Assembly: GCF_030463565.1 (NCBI RefSeq)
Contig: NC_134643.1
Span: forward strand, 168,290,491-168,354,490
Source of the DNA: Pelecanus crispus
Taxonomy: Eukaryota > Chordata > Aves > Pelecaniformes > Pelecanidae
Direction of reading: 5' to 3'
Length of the DNA: 64,000 nucleotides
The translations under genes and the position numbers were made by a program. Positions within the stretch are counted from its first letter, which is position 1. Every line of letters begins with the position of its first letter. Positions 40,601 through 48,340 of the stretch are shown one piece after another. The notes below the pieces were generated by a model that did not search any database, was not told the origin of the DNA, and worked only from the letters and a program-made list of their open reading frames with translations.

Positions 40601-42486
40601 TTAGTATTCATAGATACCGACTGTAAGATACAAAGTTAATACGGGCTGACTGTTCCACTGATTCATGAATCAGATGGCACAAGGCAGACTTCTGTTATCA
40701 ACACAGCAAGATGCAAATTTAAATGTGAATATGAACACCTTTTGAGTTCAAAGACCAGTAATATTGGGGGGGGGGGGGGGGGGGGGGGCGGGGCACGGGG
40801 GGCAAAAAAATCCAGATACTTAAATAATGTAACCCCCCTAATTCCCTAATACATACTCTGGAAAATGAACTCATGAACTAAGAGGTTAGTAAGTTCAGTG
40901 AAGAAGATCCAGAACCATCACTTTTCATTCTACTGCTGTACATCTTTATTAACTGAAGTTAAGAAAATATGCCCAAAATTAGGAAATGCGGCTTCGGTAA
41001 GTCCACATAGCCATTAGCTTGGTAACTCCAAATACAGAATCCTCACCAGGAGCATCACTGCTACAATCTTATGGGGGAGGGGAGCATACTTTGACCACAA
41101 TTATTATTATTCCTCTAACACTACCAGAATACACATCCAAAAAAGCAATTCAGCACCACAGTATGTACTCTTACACTACAGAGCATCTTTGCCACGGTAT
41201 GTTCCTGTTGCCGCTTGGCCAGCTGAAGTAGTCGTTTGTTTAGTACATTAACCGAATTCCTAATGTCAAGCCCAGGTCAGTCTGAAGTCTGTGGACTTAT
41301 TCTGACTATCAACAGCTTCAGTCCCACTTCAGTCTGCCACTGCCATTTAAAGAACGTCCCTCAGGCAAAACTCTACGTGCGTGCTTGTATAACTATATAT
41401 TTAACAGGAGCCTGTGAATAAGAGTTTGGCCATACAGGTGTCGCTGACATCGTAGTCTGAAAGTAAACAGGCCGGACAAAGTGCGGATAAACTTCTCTGC
41501 TGAACTTCAAATACTAATGGGGGGGGGGAACCCAAAACACAAAAACCGCCACAACGAAACAAAAACATAAACAAATGAAACACAACTGTCAAAAGCCTCG
41601 GTGAATTTGTAGGTCTGGCACTAATAATGGCTGTGGCTGAGGAGGACCCACTGAAAAAAGCCTTTGGACTTGGGAACTGCACAATTTTCACACAGAAGTC
41701 AGAAATTCAAGGCCGGCACAGACCTGGCCAACGCTGTCACACAGTTGCACTCGAGGACACCACGACATTTTCAAGACCTCACAGCAGCTGGCACCCTACC
41801 AGCGGGCCAAGGAAAAACGAAGCACGCACTTAAACAGCACTGCCGGGAATTCAGGCAAAACCAAACAGCCTGCACGCAGCGACGGTGCCCTCGCCACACA
41901 CCCTTCGCAAAGCCTCGATGAGGTGGCAGCCCTGCACCTCCTTCTCCCTCACACCCTTTCCAGAAGTAAACACCCCCCCCACCCCAGGACGTCCCGCGGG
42001 GGCTGCCCCGCCGCCATGGCGCTGGCGGCCGTTGGGCCTCCCCCGGCCCGGCCAGCTCCGCCGGCTCCCTACGGGCAAGGCCGCAGCCCCGCCGGGCCCG
42101 CTCCGCTTTCCACCGGCACCTCGGTGCGGCTGTGCCGACTGCCCCACGGCCCGGGCGGACACACCAACAGCCCCGACCGCCGCCGAGAGCCCGGAAGGAG
42201 GGAGGGCGATCAACCACCAGCTCCCCCCGGCCAGGCACCGCTGCGGGCTCACGCTGTCTCGCCCCACGCCCCGGTGGGCCACGGAGGGAAGCGGCAGCCC
42301 CGCCTTCCGCCACACACACACCCCGGCCGGGCCGCGGCTCCCCCCGCGCCCCCTCACCAACCCCACCCGCGGCCGCCGACGGCACGCACACCCCCGCCGC
42401 TCACCCTGGTACTGTAGGTCGAAGAGCACAAGCAGGAAGGGCAGCGCGGAGCCCAGGCGGCCGGCGGAGGCCGCGGGAGACACCAT
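1514..42486 (-). CDS. DNAJC3: DNAJC3 (p58IPK), ER-luminal Hsp40 co-chaperone, 12 coding exons
   Basis: I joined twelve minus-strand exons by hand: 42405-42486, 35973-36083, 32774-32898, 31618-31692, 16169-16321, 14692-14873, 12299-12418, 10380-10485, 10155-10275, 4962-5094, 3989-4137, 1514-1671. They total 1515 nt, giving 504 codons plus TAG, the same length as human DNAJC3. Every intron is GT-AG and every junction keeps phase. The protein starts with a hydrophobic signal peptide (about residues 1-31), then TPR repeats, then a J domain opening with [11 protein letters not shown] (393-403) and HPD at 422-424. It ends in a G/F-rich tail finishing KFHFS. Cysteines 248/258 and 313/329, which form disulfides in the mammalian protein, are present. 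The family product binds unfolded clients in the ER lumen and delivers them to BiP (HSPA5); it was first named as an inhibitor of the eIF2-alpha kinases PKR and PERK. No disabling change is visible. The coordinates given span the introns. Confidence 0.97.
1672..3988 (-). other. DNAJC3 intron 11
   Basis: A 2.3 kb GT-AG intron. Apart from T-rich and G/T-rich simple sequence around 3115-3200 I see no repeat family or coding signal in it. Confidence 0.8.
3989..4137 (-). CDS. DNAJC3: DNAJC3 exon 11: J domain with HPD
   Basis: The 149 nt exon encodes [36 protein letters not shown] and [13 protein letters not shown]. The HPD tripeptide (422-424), which stimulates the Hsp70 ATPase, is intact. Acceptor GCAG| and donor CCGG|GTAATG. 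Confidence 0.97.
4138..4961 (-). other. DNAJC3 intron 10
   Basis: A 0.8 kb intron splitting the J domain. Nothing further is recognised; the two opposing open frames near 4470-4716 look like chance. Confidence 0.8.
4962..5094 (-). CDS. DNAJC3: DNAJC3 exon 10: end of TPR array and start of J domain
   Basis: The 133 nt exon encodes [20 protein letters not shown], a linker, then [10 protein letters not shown], the first helix of the J domain. Acceptor ATAAAG| is a weak pyrimidine tract. Donor AAAAG|GTGAGA. The J domain is split after its first helix. Confidence 0.95.
5095..10154 (-). other. DNAJC3 intron 9
   Basis: A 5.1 kb AT-rich intron. No mobile element family is recognisable by eye. It holds a 124-codon plus-strand open frame at 8012-8386, noted separately among the findings. 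Otherwise unique-looking sequence. Confidence 0.75.
10155..10275 (-). CDS. DNAJC3: DNAJC3 exon 9: last TPRs
   Basis: The 121 nt exon encodes [20 protein letters not shown] through YLLEDLYEE, including Cys329. Acceptor CTCTAG| and donor GAAG|GTACAG. It leaves one base of a split codon. Confidence 0.96.
10380..10485 (-). CDS. DNAJC3: DNAJC3 exon 8
   Basis: The 106 nt exon encodes [20 protein letters not shown] through RICHCLSK, including Cys313. Acceptor TAAACAG| and donor AAAG|GTAATT. The following intron is only 104 bp, the shortest in the gene. Confidence 0.96.
10486..12298 (-). other. DNAJC3 intron 7
   Basis: A 1.8 kb intron. About 0.55 kb of it, at 11500-12060, is a CR1 3' fragment in the same orientation as the gene. 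A T-rich run lies at about 12250-12278. Nothing else is recognised. Confidence 0.8.
11500..12060 (-). mobile_element. CR1 LINE 3' fragment, sense to DNAJC3
   Basis: Read on the plus strand it begins with the reverse complement of a CR1 3' end (AATCACAGAATAGTTGAGG, GGGACTTCCAGAGGTCATCT) and runs into the reverse complement of the RT C-terminal region, for example the stretch around 11695-11720 and CTGTCACTGGGCACCACTAC. It is 5' truncated, as is usual for CR1, and noticeably diverged from the young copies. The 5' boundary near 12060 is approximate. Confidence 0.85.
12299..12418 (-). CDS. DNAJC3: DNAJC3 exon 7
   Basis: The 120 nt exon encodes [17 protein letters not shown] through SAEELIREG, including Cys248 and Cys258 of the first disulfide known in the mammalian protein. 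Acceptor AAAAG| and donor GCAG|GTAAGT. Its upstream tract on the coding strand is a C-rich run of about 30 nt. Confidence 0.95.
12419..14691 (-). other. DNAJC3 intron 6
   Basis: A 2.3 kb intron holding a 183 bp CR1 tail at 12702-12884 and an A-rich run near 13172-13215. The rest shows nothing recognisable. Confidence 0.8.
12702..12884 (+). mobile_element. CR1 LINE 3' end, very short, young subfamily
   Basis: It contains the last about 22 ORF2 codons (GGTGGTGGAGTCACCATCCC onward, through a TAG after GACATGGTT), the CR1 3' UTR (GGTTGGACTGGATGATCTTA) and the terminal GATTCTATGATTCTATGATT octamer repeats. It is nearly identical to the 3' ends of the copies at 21.7 and 50.8 kb, so it belongs to the same recent subfamily. 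It is antisense to DNAJC3. Confidence 0.92.
14692..14873 (-). CDS. DNAJC3: DNAJC3 exon 6: middle TPRs
   Basis: The 182 nt exon encodes [20 protein letters not shown] through GDHELSL. Acceptor CTCAAG| and donor CAG|GTAATT. It leaves two bases of a split serine codon completed by exon 7. Confidence 0.96.
14874..16168 (-). other. DNAJC3 intron 5
   Basis: A 1.3 kb AT-rich intron. I see no repeat family, RNA gene or coding signal in it. Confidence 0.8.
16169..16321 (-). CDS. DNAJC3: DNAJC3 exon 5
   Basis: The 153 nt exon (51 codons, phase 0 at both ends) encodes [17 protein letters not shown] through LLDEILA. Acceptor TTTGCAG| and donor GCA|GTAAGT. It contains the charged linker between the TPR subdomains and the start of the next repeat. 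Confidence 0.96.
18878..18893. repeat. C16 homopolymer
   Basis: Sixteen consecutive C on the plus strand (G on the gene strand), following CCACCAT. It is simple sequence inside intron 4. Confidence 0.9.
21678..23268 (+). mobile_element. CR1 LINE, 5'-truncated young copy
   Basis: The element starts inside ORF2 just upstream of the RT domain, at a point homologous to about position 52315 of the 50.8 kb copy. It keeps an open frame to the ORF2 stop at 23168-23170 and ends in the CR1 3' UTR with a single GATTCTAT. Upstream sequence loses homology abruptly, the signature of 5' truncation by target-primed reverse transcription. Translated, it differs from the 50.8 kb copy at roughly 14 of 482 residues. 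It is antisense to DNAJC3 and lies in intron 4. Confidence 0.95.
21722..23170 (+). CDS. CR1 ORF2 fragment: reverse transcriptase and C-terminal region
   Basis: 482 codons remain open. Visible RT motifs in order are [53 protein letters not shown] and the catalytic FADDTKL, followed by the CR1 C-terminal region ending VDVALRDMV. The endonuclease domain is absent because of 5' truncation, so this copy cannot be autonomous. The first ATG of the open frame is only the first one retained, not a natural start. Confidence 0.93.
   Translation: MGPDGIHPRVLRELAEELAKPLSIIYQQSWLTGEVPDDWRLANVTPIYKKGRKEDPGNYRPVSLTSVPGKIMERFILSELHRQVQVNQGIRPSQHGFTKGRSCLTNLISFYDLVTRLVDDGKAVDVIYLDFSKAFDTVSHNILLGKLAAHGLGRHTLRWVKNWLGGRAQRVVVNGVKSSWQPVTSGVPQGSVLGPALFNIFINDLDEGIECALSKFADDTKLGGSVDLLEGRMALQRDLDRLDRWAMANCMRFNKAKCRVLHLGHNNPMQRYRLGEEWLESCLAEKDLGVLVDSRLNMSQQCAQVAKKANSILACIRNSVASRSREVIVPLYSALVRLHLECCVWFWAPHYKKDIEVLERVQKRATRLVKGLEHRPYEERLRELGLFSLEKRRLRGDLIALYSYLKGGCSEVGVGLFSQVVSDRMRGNGLKLCQGRFRLEIRKTFFTERVVKHWKRLPREVVESPSLEVFKKRVDVALRDMV
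26130..27330 (+). pseudogene. CR1 ORF1, interrupted (zinc-knuckle-like plus SGNH/GDSL esterase domains)
   Basis: The frame opens [13 protein letters not shown] at 26130 and contains the ORF1 cysteine motif [10 protein letters not shown] near 26400. It then continues in a shifted frame with the coiled-coil-like [19 protein letters not shown]. The second half (26504 onward) carries [14 protein letters not shown], the GDSL block of the CR1 ORF1 esterase-like domain. A frame change near 27200 restores the family C-terminus ([11 protein letters not shown], then AGLIDRALN and TAG at 27328-27330). At least three frame disruptions make it non-functional. In CR1 elements this protein is an RNA-binding partner for retrotransposition. 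Confidence 0.88.
27560..30000 (+). pseudogene. CR1 ORF2, interrupted (AP endonuclease plus reverse transcriptase)
   Basis: The endonuclease portion reads [50 protein letters not shown], a stop at 28111-28113, then CSDHALVEF. The RT portion follows in pieces: [17 protein letters not shown], then a stop near 29112, [14 protein letters not shown] near 29220, [13 protein letters not shown] and FADDTKLSG near 29490. The C-terminal region continues to about 30000 with further shifts. Domain order is that of an autonomous CR1, but at least five frame breaks disable it. Confidence 0.9.
31618..31692 (-). CDS. DNAJC3: DNAJC3 exon 4: TPR 3
   Basis: The 75 nt exon, exactly 25 codons, encodes [20 protein letters not shown] followed by DFKNV. 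Acceptor TTTCAG| and donor GTG|GTAAGT. It is separated from exon 5 by a 15.3 kb intron that holds the two largest intronic CR1 copies. Confidence 0.96.
31693..32773 (-). other. DNAJC3 intron 3
   Basis: A 1.1 kb intron with no recognisable repeat or coding signal. Confidence 0.8.
32774..32898 (-). CDS. DNAJC3: DNAJC3 exon 3: TPR 1-2
   Basis: The 125 nt exon has acceptor TTGCAG| and donor TCA|GTAAGT. It encodes [19 protein letters not shown] onward to LKQDFTS, the end of TPR 1 and TPR 2, the most conserved N-terminal block of the family. It ends in phase 0. Confidence 0.96.
32899..35972 (-). other. DNAJC3 intron 2
   Basis: A 3.1 kb intron. Nothing is recognised beyond an A run near 34085-34100. 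Confidence 0.8.
35973..36083 (-). CDS. DNAJC3: DNAJC3 exon 2: first TPR
   Basis: The 111 nt exon has acceptor CTTTAAG| and donor G|GTACGT. It encodes the mature N-terminus ([19 protein letters not shown]) and most of the first TPR through LSHFHAAI. It enters and leaves with one base of a split codon. Confidence 0.95.
39228..39305 (+). repeat. A-rich low-complexity tract
   Basis: A run of A followed by repeated CAAAA/CCCAAAA units. The long open frames on both strands across it (39103-39479) follow from this composition and are not genes. Confidence 0.85.
40766..40802 (+). repeat. G23 run with flanking G-rich sequence
   Basis: Twenty-three consecutive G (40766-40788), then CGGGGCACGGGGGGC. 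The sequence could form a G-quadruplex on the plus strand; on the gene strand it is C-rich intron 1. Confidence 0.9.
42405..42486 (-). CDS. DNAJC3: DNAJC3 exon 1: start codon and signal peptide
   Basis: It encodes residues 1-27 plus one base: [12 protein letters not shown], then the hydrophobic run [15 protein letters not shown]. The start is chosen because it begins the signal peptide and has a strong context (G at -3, G at +4). The donor is CAGG|GTGAGC. The reading frame stays open upstream of this ATG, but the ER stress element lies inside that extension, so the extension is probably promoter. Confidence 0.96.
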
Positions 42487-42574
42487 CTCCGCCGCTCCCC
42501 CCCACCACCCCGCGGCGACAGCAGCGGTGGCGGCGGCGGCCCGGCCCGACGGCTCCAACTTCTCCGGGGTGGGT

Positions 42575-42593
42575 CGTGGGCGCCTCTGATTGG
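42575..42593 (-). promoter_or_regulatory. ER stress response element (ERSE) of DNAJC3
   Basis: On the gene strand the site reads CCAATCAGAGGCGCCCACG, a perfect match to CCAAT-N9-CCACG. It lies 88 nt upstream of the start codon. NF-Y binds the CCAAT half and ATF6/XBP1 the CCACG half in unfolded protein response genes. DNAJC3 is a known response target in mammals, so the site fits its expected regulation. It also suggests that transcription starts between here and 42487, giving a short 5' UTR. Confidence 0.85.
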
Positions 42594-42850
42594 CCGCGCC
42601 GCTCGCGCTCGCCGAACGTGGAAGCGGCGTGAGGGCGCCCCGGCGCCCGGCCCCGCCCCAGCGCGGGGAAAGGGGCGTGGCTCGGCGCCTGCGCGGCACG
42701 GAGCGAGCCGCCGCCGCCACTGAGCCTGCGCCAAGGGGGCGGGGCCTCCTCTGCCGCGCGTGCGCAGAAAGGCGGAGCGACGCCAGCGGCCGCGGCGGCC
42801 TGCCCTCACTGGAGATGGCGGCTGGGGCTGCTGGCCTCAGTCAGGCGTCG

Positions 42851-43823
42851 GGCCCCAGACCTCCAGCAGAAAGATAAACCCTGAGTGTCCCCATCTGCTC
42901 CTGTACTTTATCTCGTGTCTCTTTGCCTGCCCCCTCCTACCGCAGCCAGGCTTCTCCTGTGGCGAGGGGGCTTTGCTGCAGGCCCGGGTTCGGCCCCTCT
43001 GAGGGGGTGCTCCGCAGGTGCTGGCAGGCCTGCAGAAGGACGCGGCTGCTTAGCCCGGGCCAGCCCGGGGGTGAAACGGCTGGCGGCGGGGCGAATGGAG
43101 TGAGTTCAACACGGTCAATACACAGGGCCACCCTTTTGGGGTGTGGTGGTGGCTGCGTGGCTGCTTAATTGTTTGAAGTCAGTATCTCTGGGCTACTCAA
43201 ATTGTAAACAAATCGGGCAGTAAGTCAAAGTAAATTGATCCTGCGTCTTCGTCGCTGTGCCTGACCTAGCCATAGAACAGAGGAAGGCAAGTACGATTTC
43301 AAACTGCGTGATTGTCCCCAGGACCCAGTACTGTTTTCCACTGAGAAAAAAGCCAAGATAGCGTGGCCTTAACTGTATGCTGATCTCCAGGCACACCAAA
43401 AAAGTATTAGGGAATTTCCCAGTCTACAGAAAAACTGGTGATATGACTTAACAGAGCACAGTATTTCCATGCTAAAAGTTTGTATTGGATCTGTAAGCTG
43501 AAAGCAAAGCCTATGTAAGATAGCCTGCAATCTAATGCATAATTTTGGAGACTTCTTTTCCTTTTTTTCATAATGAAAATGCAATCTATTCTTAGCTACC
43601 ACAGAAGAACTAACCTTGTATGTGCCTAGTTGTTCATTGTTTCAAATTACCTGCCTAGTGTTGTTGCATAAACAATTTGTATTAGGAGCATATTATATGT
43701 TACACCCCATCAATGTAAAAAAAAAAAAAATCTTGTTCTCGGGGGAAATCTGCCAAGAAAGTAAAAAACTTGAAGCTTGAAGTCTGATTTGGTGACCACA
43801 GGAATTTCTTTTTCATTCTGCAG
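42851..43823. other. Upstream flank of DNAJC3, nothing recognised
   Basis: GC-rich to about 43110, then AT-rich. No gene or repeat family is visible. Confidence 0.6.
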
Positions 43824-44999
43824 GTACGGTCACATTACCGTTCTCACCCTAGATGATATAATTCACAAGCTTTCTTGAAAGATCAGACTGAAAAAAAGAA
43901 AAGTAAGTTATCCCTCTTCAACGCTTCATTTGGAAGATGATGCTGTAAAGGTATTACCTTGAAATTTGACCTGCAGAAGATATTCAGAAATAAGAATTTG
44001 AAATAACATGAGAAGTGATAGATGTGAAATGAATAACTGACGACATTCTAAAGATGTCAGCATGAGGAAGAACATGACAATTCTGTAGCACTATGGATAA
44101 GACAAAATATGAAAGCCTAAAATTGAACTGAGCAGAATGCAATCAGTGTTACAGTAAATTAATTCCTTTGATTTTACCTGAGGAAAAAGGTATTAGACCA
44201 AAGCTGGGTAAAATTAATATGAAAGGGAATTTACACCCCCAACCCTCTAAGATAATTGAAAATAATAGTAAGGATGATGATATACCTAATGGACAAGATT
44301 CTACTAACAAGAATAGGAGAAAACAATCTGAAGAAAATGCAGTACCTCATACTGGCATACCAAGCATAAAGATTCAAGCATCAAATCCCTTAAAGCAAGA
44401 TGGAAGAAGTATGATTAAAGCATCAAGTATCACTTTGAATAGACGCTTGGCAAGCCCTTGTTCCCTGACCTTGGCCCTGAAATACTGAGCCAAGGTCAAT
44501 ATTTCAGGCTGACACAGTAATGTAAAGAACAGTGTGTAGTGCCAACACTACAACATGATCTGCTCAAAGACAAAGCATTTATCATTGTCACTCTGTGCTA
44601 GAAATGCCACCAGGTACACAGAATTACACAGTAATTCTTGAAAGAGACCATAAACCATGAAGGACCATTCTTGATTATCATACATCCCCAAACATATATT
44701 ATTTAGATACTAAGTATAAACCTGGGAGAAAAAGTTCTTTAACACATATTCCCTTGTGCAATGTCAGAAGCAGAAGAGGAGAAAGACTTGAAAGAATAAA
44801 TGCATATGACATGCCATCATTATACTTTGGAATTCGAAAAATAGCAAAGCAATACAGCTGTAAGGCAAAAAGTCTTTCAAAGGCATTCATCAAACTCAGA
44901 CTGATAGCAGAAACAAGTTTCTTCAGCAGTCTTGAGTTTTGGAGTGAAAGGGTGGATGGCAAAGACTATGCTAATGTTCAAAGTGCTCAAAAGATGTGA
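43824..44999 (+). pseudogene. Unrecognised decayed coding-like tract
   Basis: Three coding-like pieces lie in order. First, 43824-43902 is bounded by an acceptor-like TTTTTCATTCTGCAG and a donor-like GTAAGT, and reads VRSHYRSHPR, stop, YNSQAFLKDQTEKKK. Second, about 44147-44488 encodes a Lys/Asp/Glu/Ser-rich stretch (for example KIIENNSKDDDIPNGQ). Third, in another frame, 44604-44999 begins MPPGTQNYTVILERDHKP, meets a TGA at 44658, and continues RTILDYHTSPNIYYLDTKYK through SFFSSLEFWSERVDG. The composition is more protein-like than the AT-rich surroundings and it is not a CR1. I do not recognise the family. It may be a decayed retrocopy, a lost gene, or chance. Confidence 0.3.
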
Positions 45000-45984
45000 A
45001 ACCAAGGAATTTTCTCCAAGTTACTGCTGGTAATATATACAGTAACAGCAGAGGGCGGCAATTAGCAAGGAATGACTCTTGAAGCTACTCATTGCGTCTA
45101 ATAGAGATGGTGAAATGAGTATGGTGACATATGGTGGAGATTGTTAAATCTGTAGTTTCTATTTATTAACTGAGAAATGTTCTCGGATATAATACAGTAA
45201 GAAGTCTGGAGTAGACATGACAACACACGGGATCCTGGAAGGACCCTGGTATACTTGGCAATTCGTTTTAATTAATAATCTCGATTCCAAAACCACCCAA
45301 ACAAGTCAAAGTTTCCTGATACAGGAAAAGGAGCAATACAGCAGACTGTTATGCTGCATACACAGTCTAGTATGGAAATAAAGGAGGAGGTTAGAGGGGA
45401 TGGTAACACAGAGATGCTATTCTCAGGGCTTCTTTTTGTAAGAGGTCTCTCAGACCTTACACCTTGTTTTTATTCTCACCTATGTACATCCTTATCAGAA
45501 ACTTAGCTGTGTTGGAGCTAAATGAAATAGTAGTGTACATCTGGTTAACATGGGATTGTTGTTTATGTAGCCACATCTTCTGGTAATTTCACATTTGGAT
45601 TGGTGTTCATAGGAGAGGACTTCAGGGAAATTCCTTTTTCTGGGTTCCTTTAGCAGTAAATGGAAGTAGAAAGGCTCCTAGAACTTGCAGTTCAGCACAA
45701 GAACTTAATTTATGTGCTCTAAACTTGCACTTGGAAAAGCCGATCTTTGTCCATGGACTTGAAAGGGAGTGTGAGGCACCAGGCTTGTTTAGGGCAAGGC
45801 TAGCCTCTGTTAACGCTTTCCCCTCTGTATTGTCCTAACAAAATTCTGCACGTATGTCTTTGTCATATCTGTGATGGGAGAAGTACATTTCTGGTGTGGA
45901 ATTATTTAGCACTCTGTCATATGACCTTGCGTATAGATGCTATTTATCAGACATATATAAAATTATACATGTTCCTTTTCCAGG
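45000..45984. other. Intergenic, nothing recognised
   Basis: AT-rich sequence with no repeat family or coding signal that I can identify. Confidence 0.6.
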
Positions 45985-48340
45985 TTAAGTAGAGGTGGCC
46001 GGTCCACCTTGGTAAAGACCGGTGGTTAATGTCTTTGGCAGGGATTTGGTTGGTGCGTCATGATACTGAGCCCATTCGATCCTACATAATGTCATACCCT
46101 GTTGTGTCACCCTTTTGCCTAAGCTTTTGTCGCCCTTGGCACTCCCCAGTGGGGTCCGACTCCTGCCTTAGATAGAGAAAAGAAATCAATTTTTATTTAC
46201 AGTCAAACCGATTACAATTCATTAATACATTAAGATCTTATAACAGTCCAAGATTGGCTCATAAATATGTGCACAATGTCCACTGCTGAAAATAGCACTC
46301 GATTCGAAAAATGACGAGCAACCTTTTTCTCTCAGGAACTGGAGAGTCCAAATTCTTTCAATGACTCGTAATTGCCTTCATACGATTTTCCTCATGCTCC
46401 TAGCAGAAATCCCATAAATTTAATATTGTTGGTGTTCATCAGTTCTCAGATTTGCTCTTTCAGATGTTGATACTTCTTAACTTTTTCAGCCGCTGCATCC
46501 ACCAGAGATGTTGATTTACTCTCATATCTGAGAGTGATATCTACCACTATGGCCTGGTCTCCTTTAACAAATACCACTCCAGCTTGTATAATTTATTCTG
46601 TTCATCTTTCAGCAGCGGCTCTTAGAATAATACCCAGTCCTTCTTTTTCGCCTCATTCACCAGTAGTTCACATAATTGATTGTGTCTTTTAATCCTTGCA
46701 TCTTGTACCGCTGGGCAGTACCCGATAATATGCAAGCAAGTCTCATTTTCCACACAATAGTGCCGGCACAATTTAATTTGGGTTTCTTGCCTACCGCTTG
46801 CTAAAAATTCTCTCGCGGGGTAGATGTTTGCTCTTAACTGTAACACTACGATGAGCTTTCTGTGGGGAATGCCGCTATAAAATTCTAACCAGTTGTTACT
46901 TACCTTATTTTTCTCAAAGTTGGAAATTCCACAGCCCTGGGATACCAGCTGGGTCCAGTTCACAAATTCCTATTTCTTCCAGTTACATGGTCTCGGAAAG
47001 ATGACTTTTAGAGCGGGCATCTCCCATTCCAAGGCTGGTTCCTCACCGCCAAATTCCTCTGGTATCACCATGACCACTCTCGAATCCCAGATAGATGGAA
47101 TTTTATACTTATCCCCTCCTGCTGCAAACCACAGCCTTTCGAATTCTTTCTCAATACCTTCCTCTTGGACAACTGCTCTTATTGTCTCATCCGAAGACTC
47201 TGCAATTCTGTGCAGTCTTCAGGCCTGTACACTGGGAATCAAGCCAGAGAGCCTGGTAATACCTAAACCTCCATTCCAGGTGCTGGAATACAGGATGGCA
47301 TCACAAGTACTTGCTGGAAGATGTAACCATTCCTTGACGGCTGCTCAAATTGCCAAGTCAGCGGTTTCTAGGTATGTCACTTTCACATTGGCATGGTCTG
47401 CCAAGTAGATCAATTGCAGAATGGTATATCCTTTCAAGATGTCAGCCTTCTGAAATGGTTTTAATGCAGCCTTTCCAATCAGGTGTACCTATTCCTTCAC
47501 TTTTTCCAGTAGTTCTGGTTTTGATATTCCAGTCCATGGGTCAATACATAGACCCAGGTACTTTCCAGAACTACCGGGTTCAATCATACTGAGGGGGGTG
47601 CTGTTAATTGTCCATGGAGGACAGTCATTGATTGTATAAGCATCTTTTGTCAGCTGGATGTAAAAGCCATGGCATTTCTCCCCTTGCATTTTGAAGCCAG
47701 TTAGTTCACAAAAGACCTCTGATATCCCAATATTCTTCTGCATTCCATCCCATGGTCCGCTCAACAGTACCAGCTTGTCTGCAAAAGCCATAGTTGTTGT
47801 ATTTTTCAAAAAGTATTGGTAACCATTTCCATACTCCTCCAACTTACACAGCAGAGGGTCCACAGATAACTTAAAATTGGGGACATTGGATCACCCTGTT
47901 TCACACCAATCTGGATCCCAGTAGGATCCAACTGTTCATTCTTCAGGTCAATATGAATATTGATGTTATGATACAAGTTGGTAATCAGGGCAATAATATG
48001 ATTGTCTATGCCCTTCTGTTTAAGAGCCAGAATGATGTGGGAGTGGCTCATGGTGTCAAAGGCTTTTGCTAGATCGATGAAGATGACCCCCAGGGGTTGA
48101 TGTTCCTTTTTAGCATTGCGAATTAATAGCTGTAGTAGTTTCAGATTTTCTGCACATGCTGATGATTTGATAAATCCCCTTTGTCGTGGGTTAATGGGGC
48201 ACGCCCGTCAGCCTTGCTGTTAAAATTCTTGAGAACAGCCTTAAAATGGCTGATCCGATGGTAATTGGCTGGCAGTTATTGATGTCATTCTGGCACTCAG
48301 GCAAGGCAGATTTTGATATTAACAAAGTCTAACATTCTCT
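45985..48340 (-). mobile_element. R2-type non-LTR retrotransposon, 5'-truncated and decayed
   Basis: Minus-strand translation gives the R2 protein in order. From about 48320: SKSALPECQNDINN, QPITIGSAILRLFSRILTAR, RQRGFIKSSACAENLKLL, VIFIDLAKAFDTMSH, GVKQGDPMSPILS, then FADKLVLLS near 47785, the zinc knuckle CRHYCVENETCLHIIGYC near 46750, and the restriction-like endonuclease block VVFVKGDQAIVVDITLRYES near 46545. RT, CCHC and a C-terminal restriction-like endonuclease identify the R2 lineage, not CR1. Frameshifts and stops are present, the RT box has FADK for FADD, and the endonuclease KPD is lost. The 3' end is uncertain: either about 46170, or 45985 if the GC-rich tract there is its 3' UTR. 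Confidence 0.88.
46450..48340 (-). pseudogene. R2-like ORF remnant: RT, zinc knuckle and restriction-like endonuclease
   Basis: The N-terminal zinc-finger/Myb DNA-binding part of R2 is missing through 5' truncation. The RT palm (motifs 0 to C) spans about 48320-47750 in two frames, with a shift near 47870. The thumb lies around 47490-46960, and the knuckle C-X3-C-X7-H-X4-C is followed by QDARIKRHNQLCELL. The endonuclease part is out of frame with the knuckle by a break near 46610. In intact R2 the protein nicks 28S rDNA and primes reverse transcription on the nick. This copy cannot be active. Confidence 0.85.

Larger units (their letters stand above)
36084..42404 (-). other. DNAJC3 intron 1
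   Basis: A 6.3 kb intron, mostly AT-rich unique-looking sequence. It holds several A- or T-rich simple tracts (near 37911, 39228-39305, 39628-39648, 39788) and a 23-base G run at 40766. Its 5' end, about 41880-42404, is CpG island. Confidence 0.8.
41880..42850. promoter_or_regulatory. DNAJC3 promoter CpG island
   Basis: A dense CpG- and GC-rich block covers the 5' part of intron 1, exon 1 and the upstream flank. GC boxes are visible, for example CCCCGCCCC near 42650 and GGGGGCGGGGCC near 42733. No TATA box is evident, as is usual for island promoters. The long open frames here on both strands are products of high GC content. Confidence 0.85.

Noticed and set aside
42484..42720. In-frame N-terminal extension of DNAJC3 to an ATG at about 42720, adding roughly 78 residues
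   Set aside because: It would bury the signal peptide, it is GC-driven low complexity, and the ERSE lies within it, so the region is promoter rather than coding.
41851..42877. Several long plus- and minus-strand open frames across the DNAJC3 CpG island
   Set aside because: High GC content removes stop codons; the peptides are Pro/Arg/Ala-rich with no domain, and exon 1 explains the only real coding sequence.
46893..47408. 171-codon plus-strand frame
   Set aside because: It is antisense to the R2-like element, whose protein motifs are clear on the minus strand.
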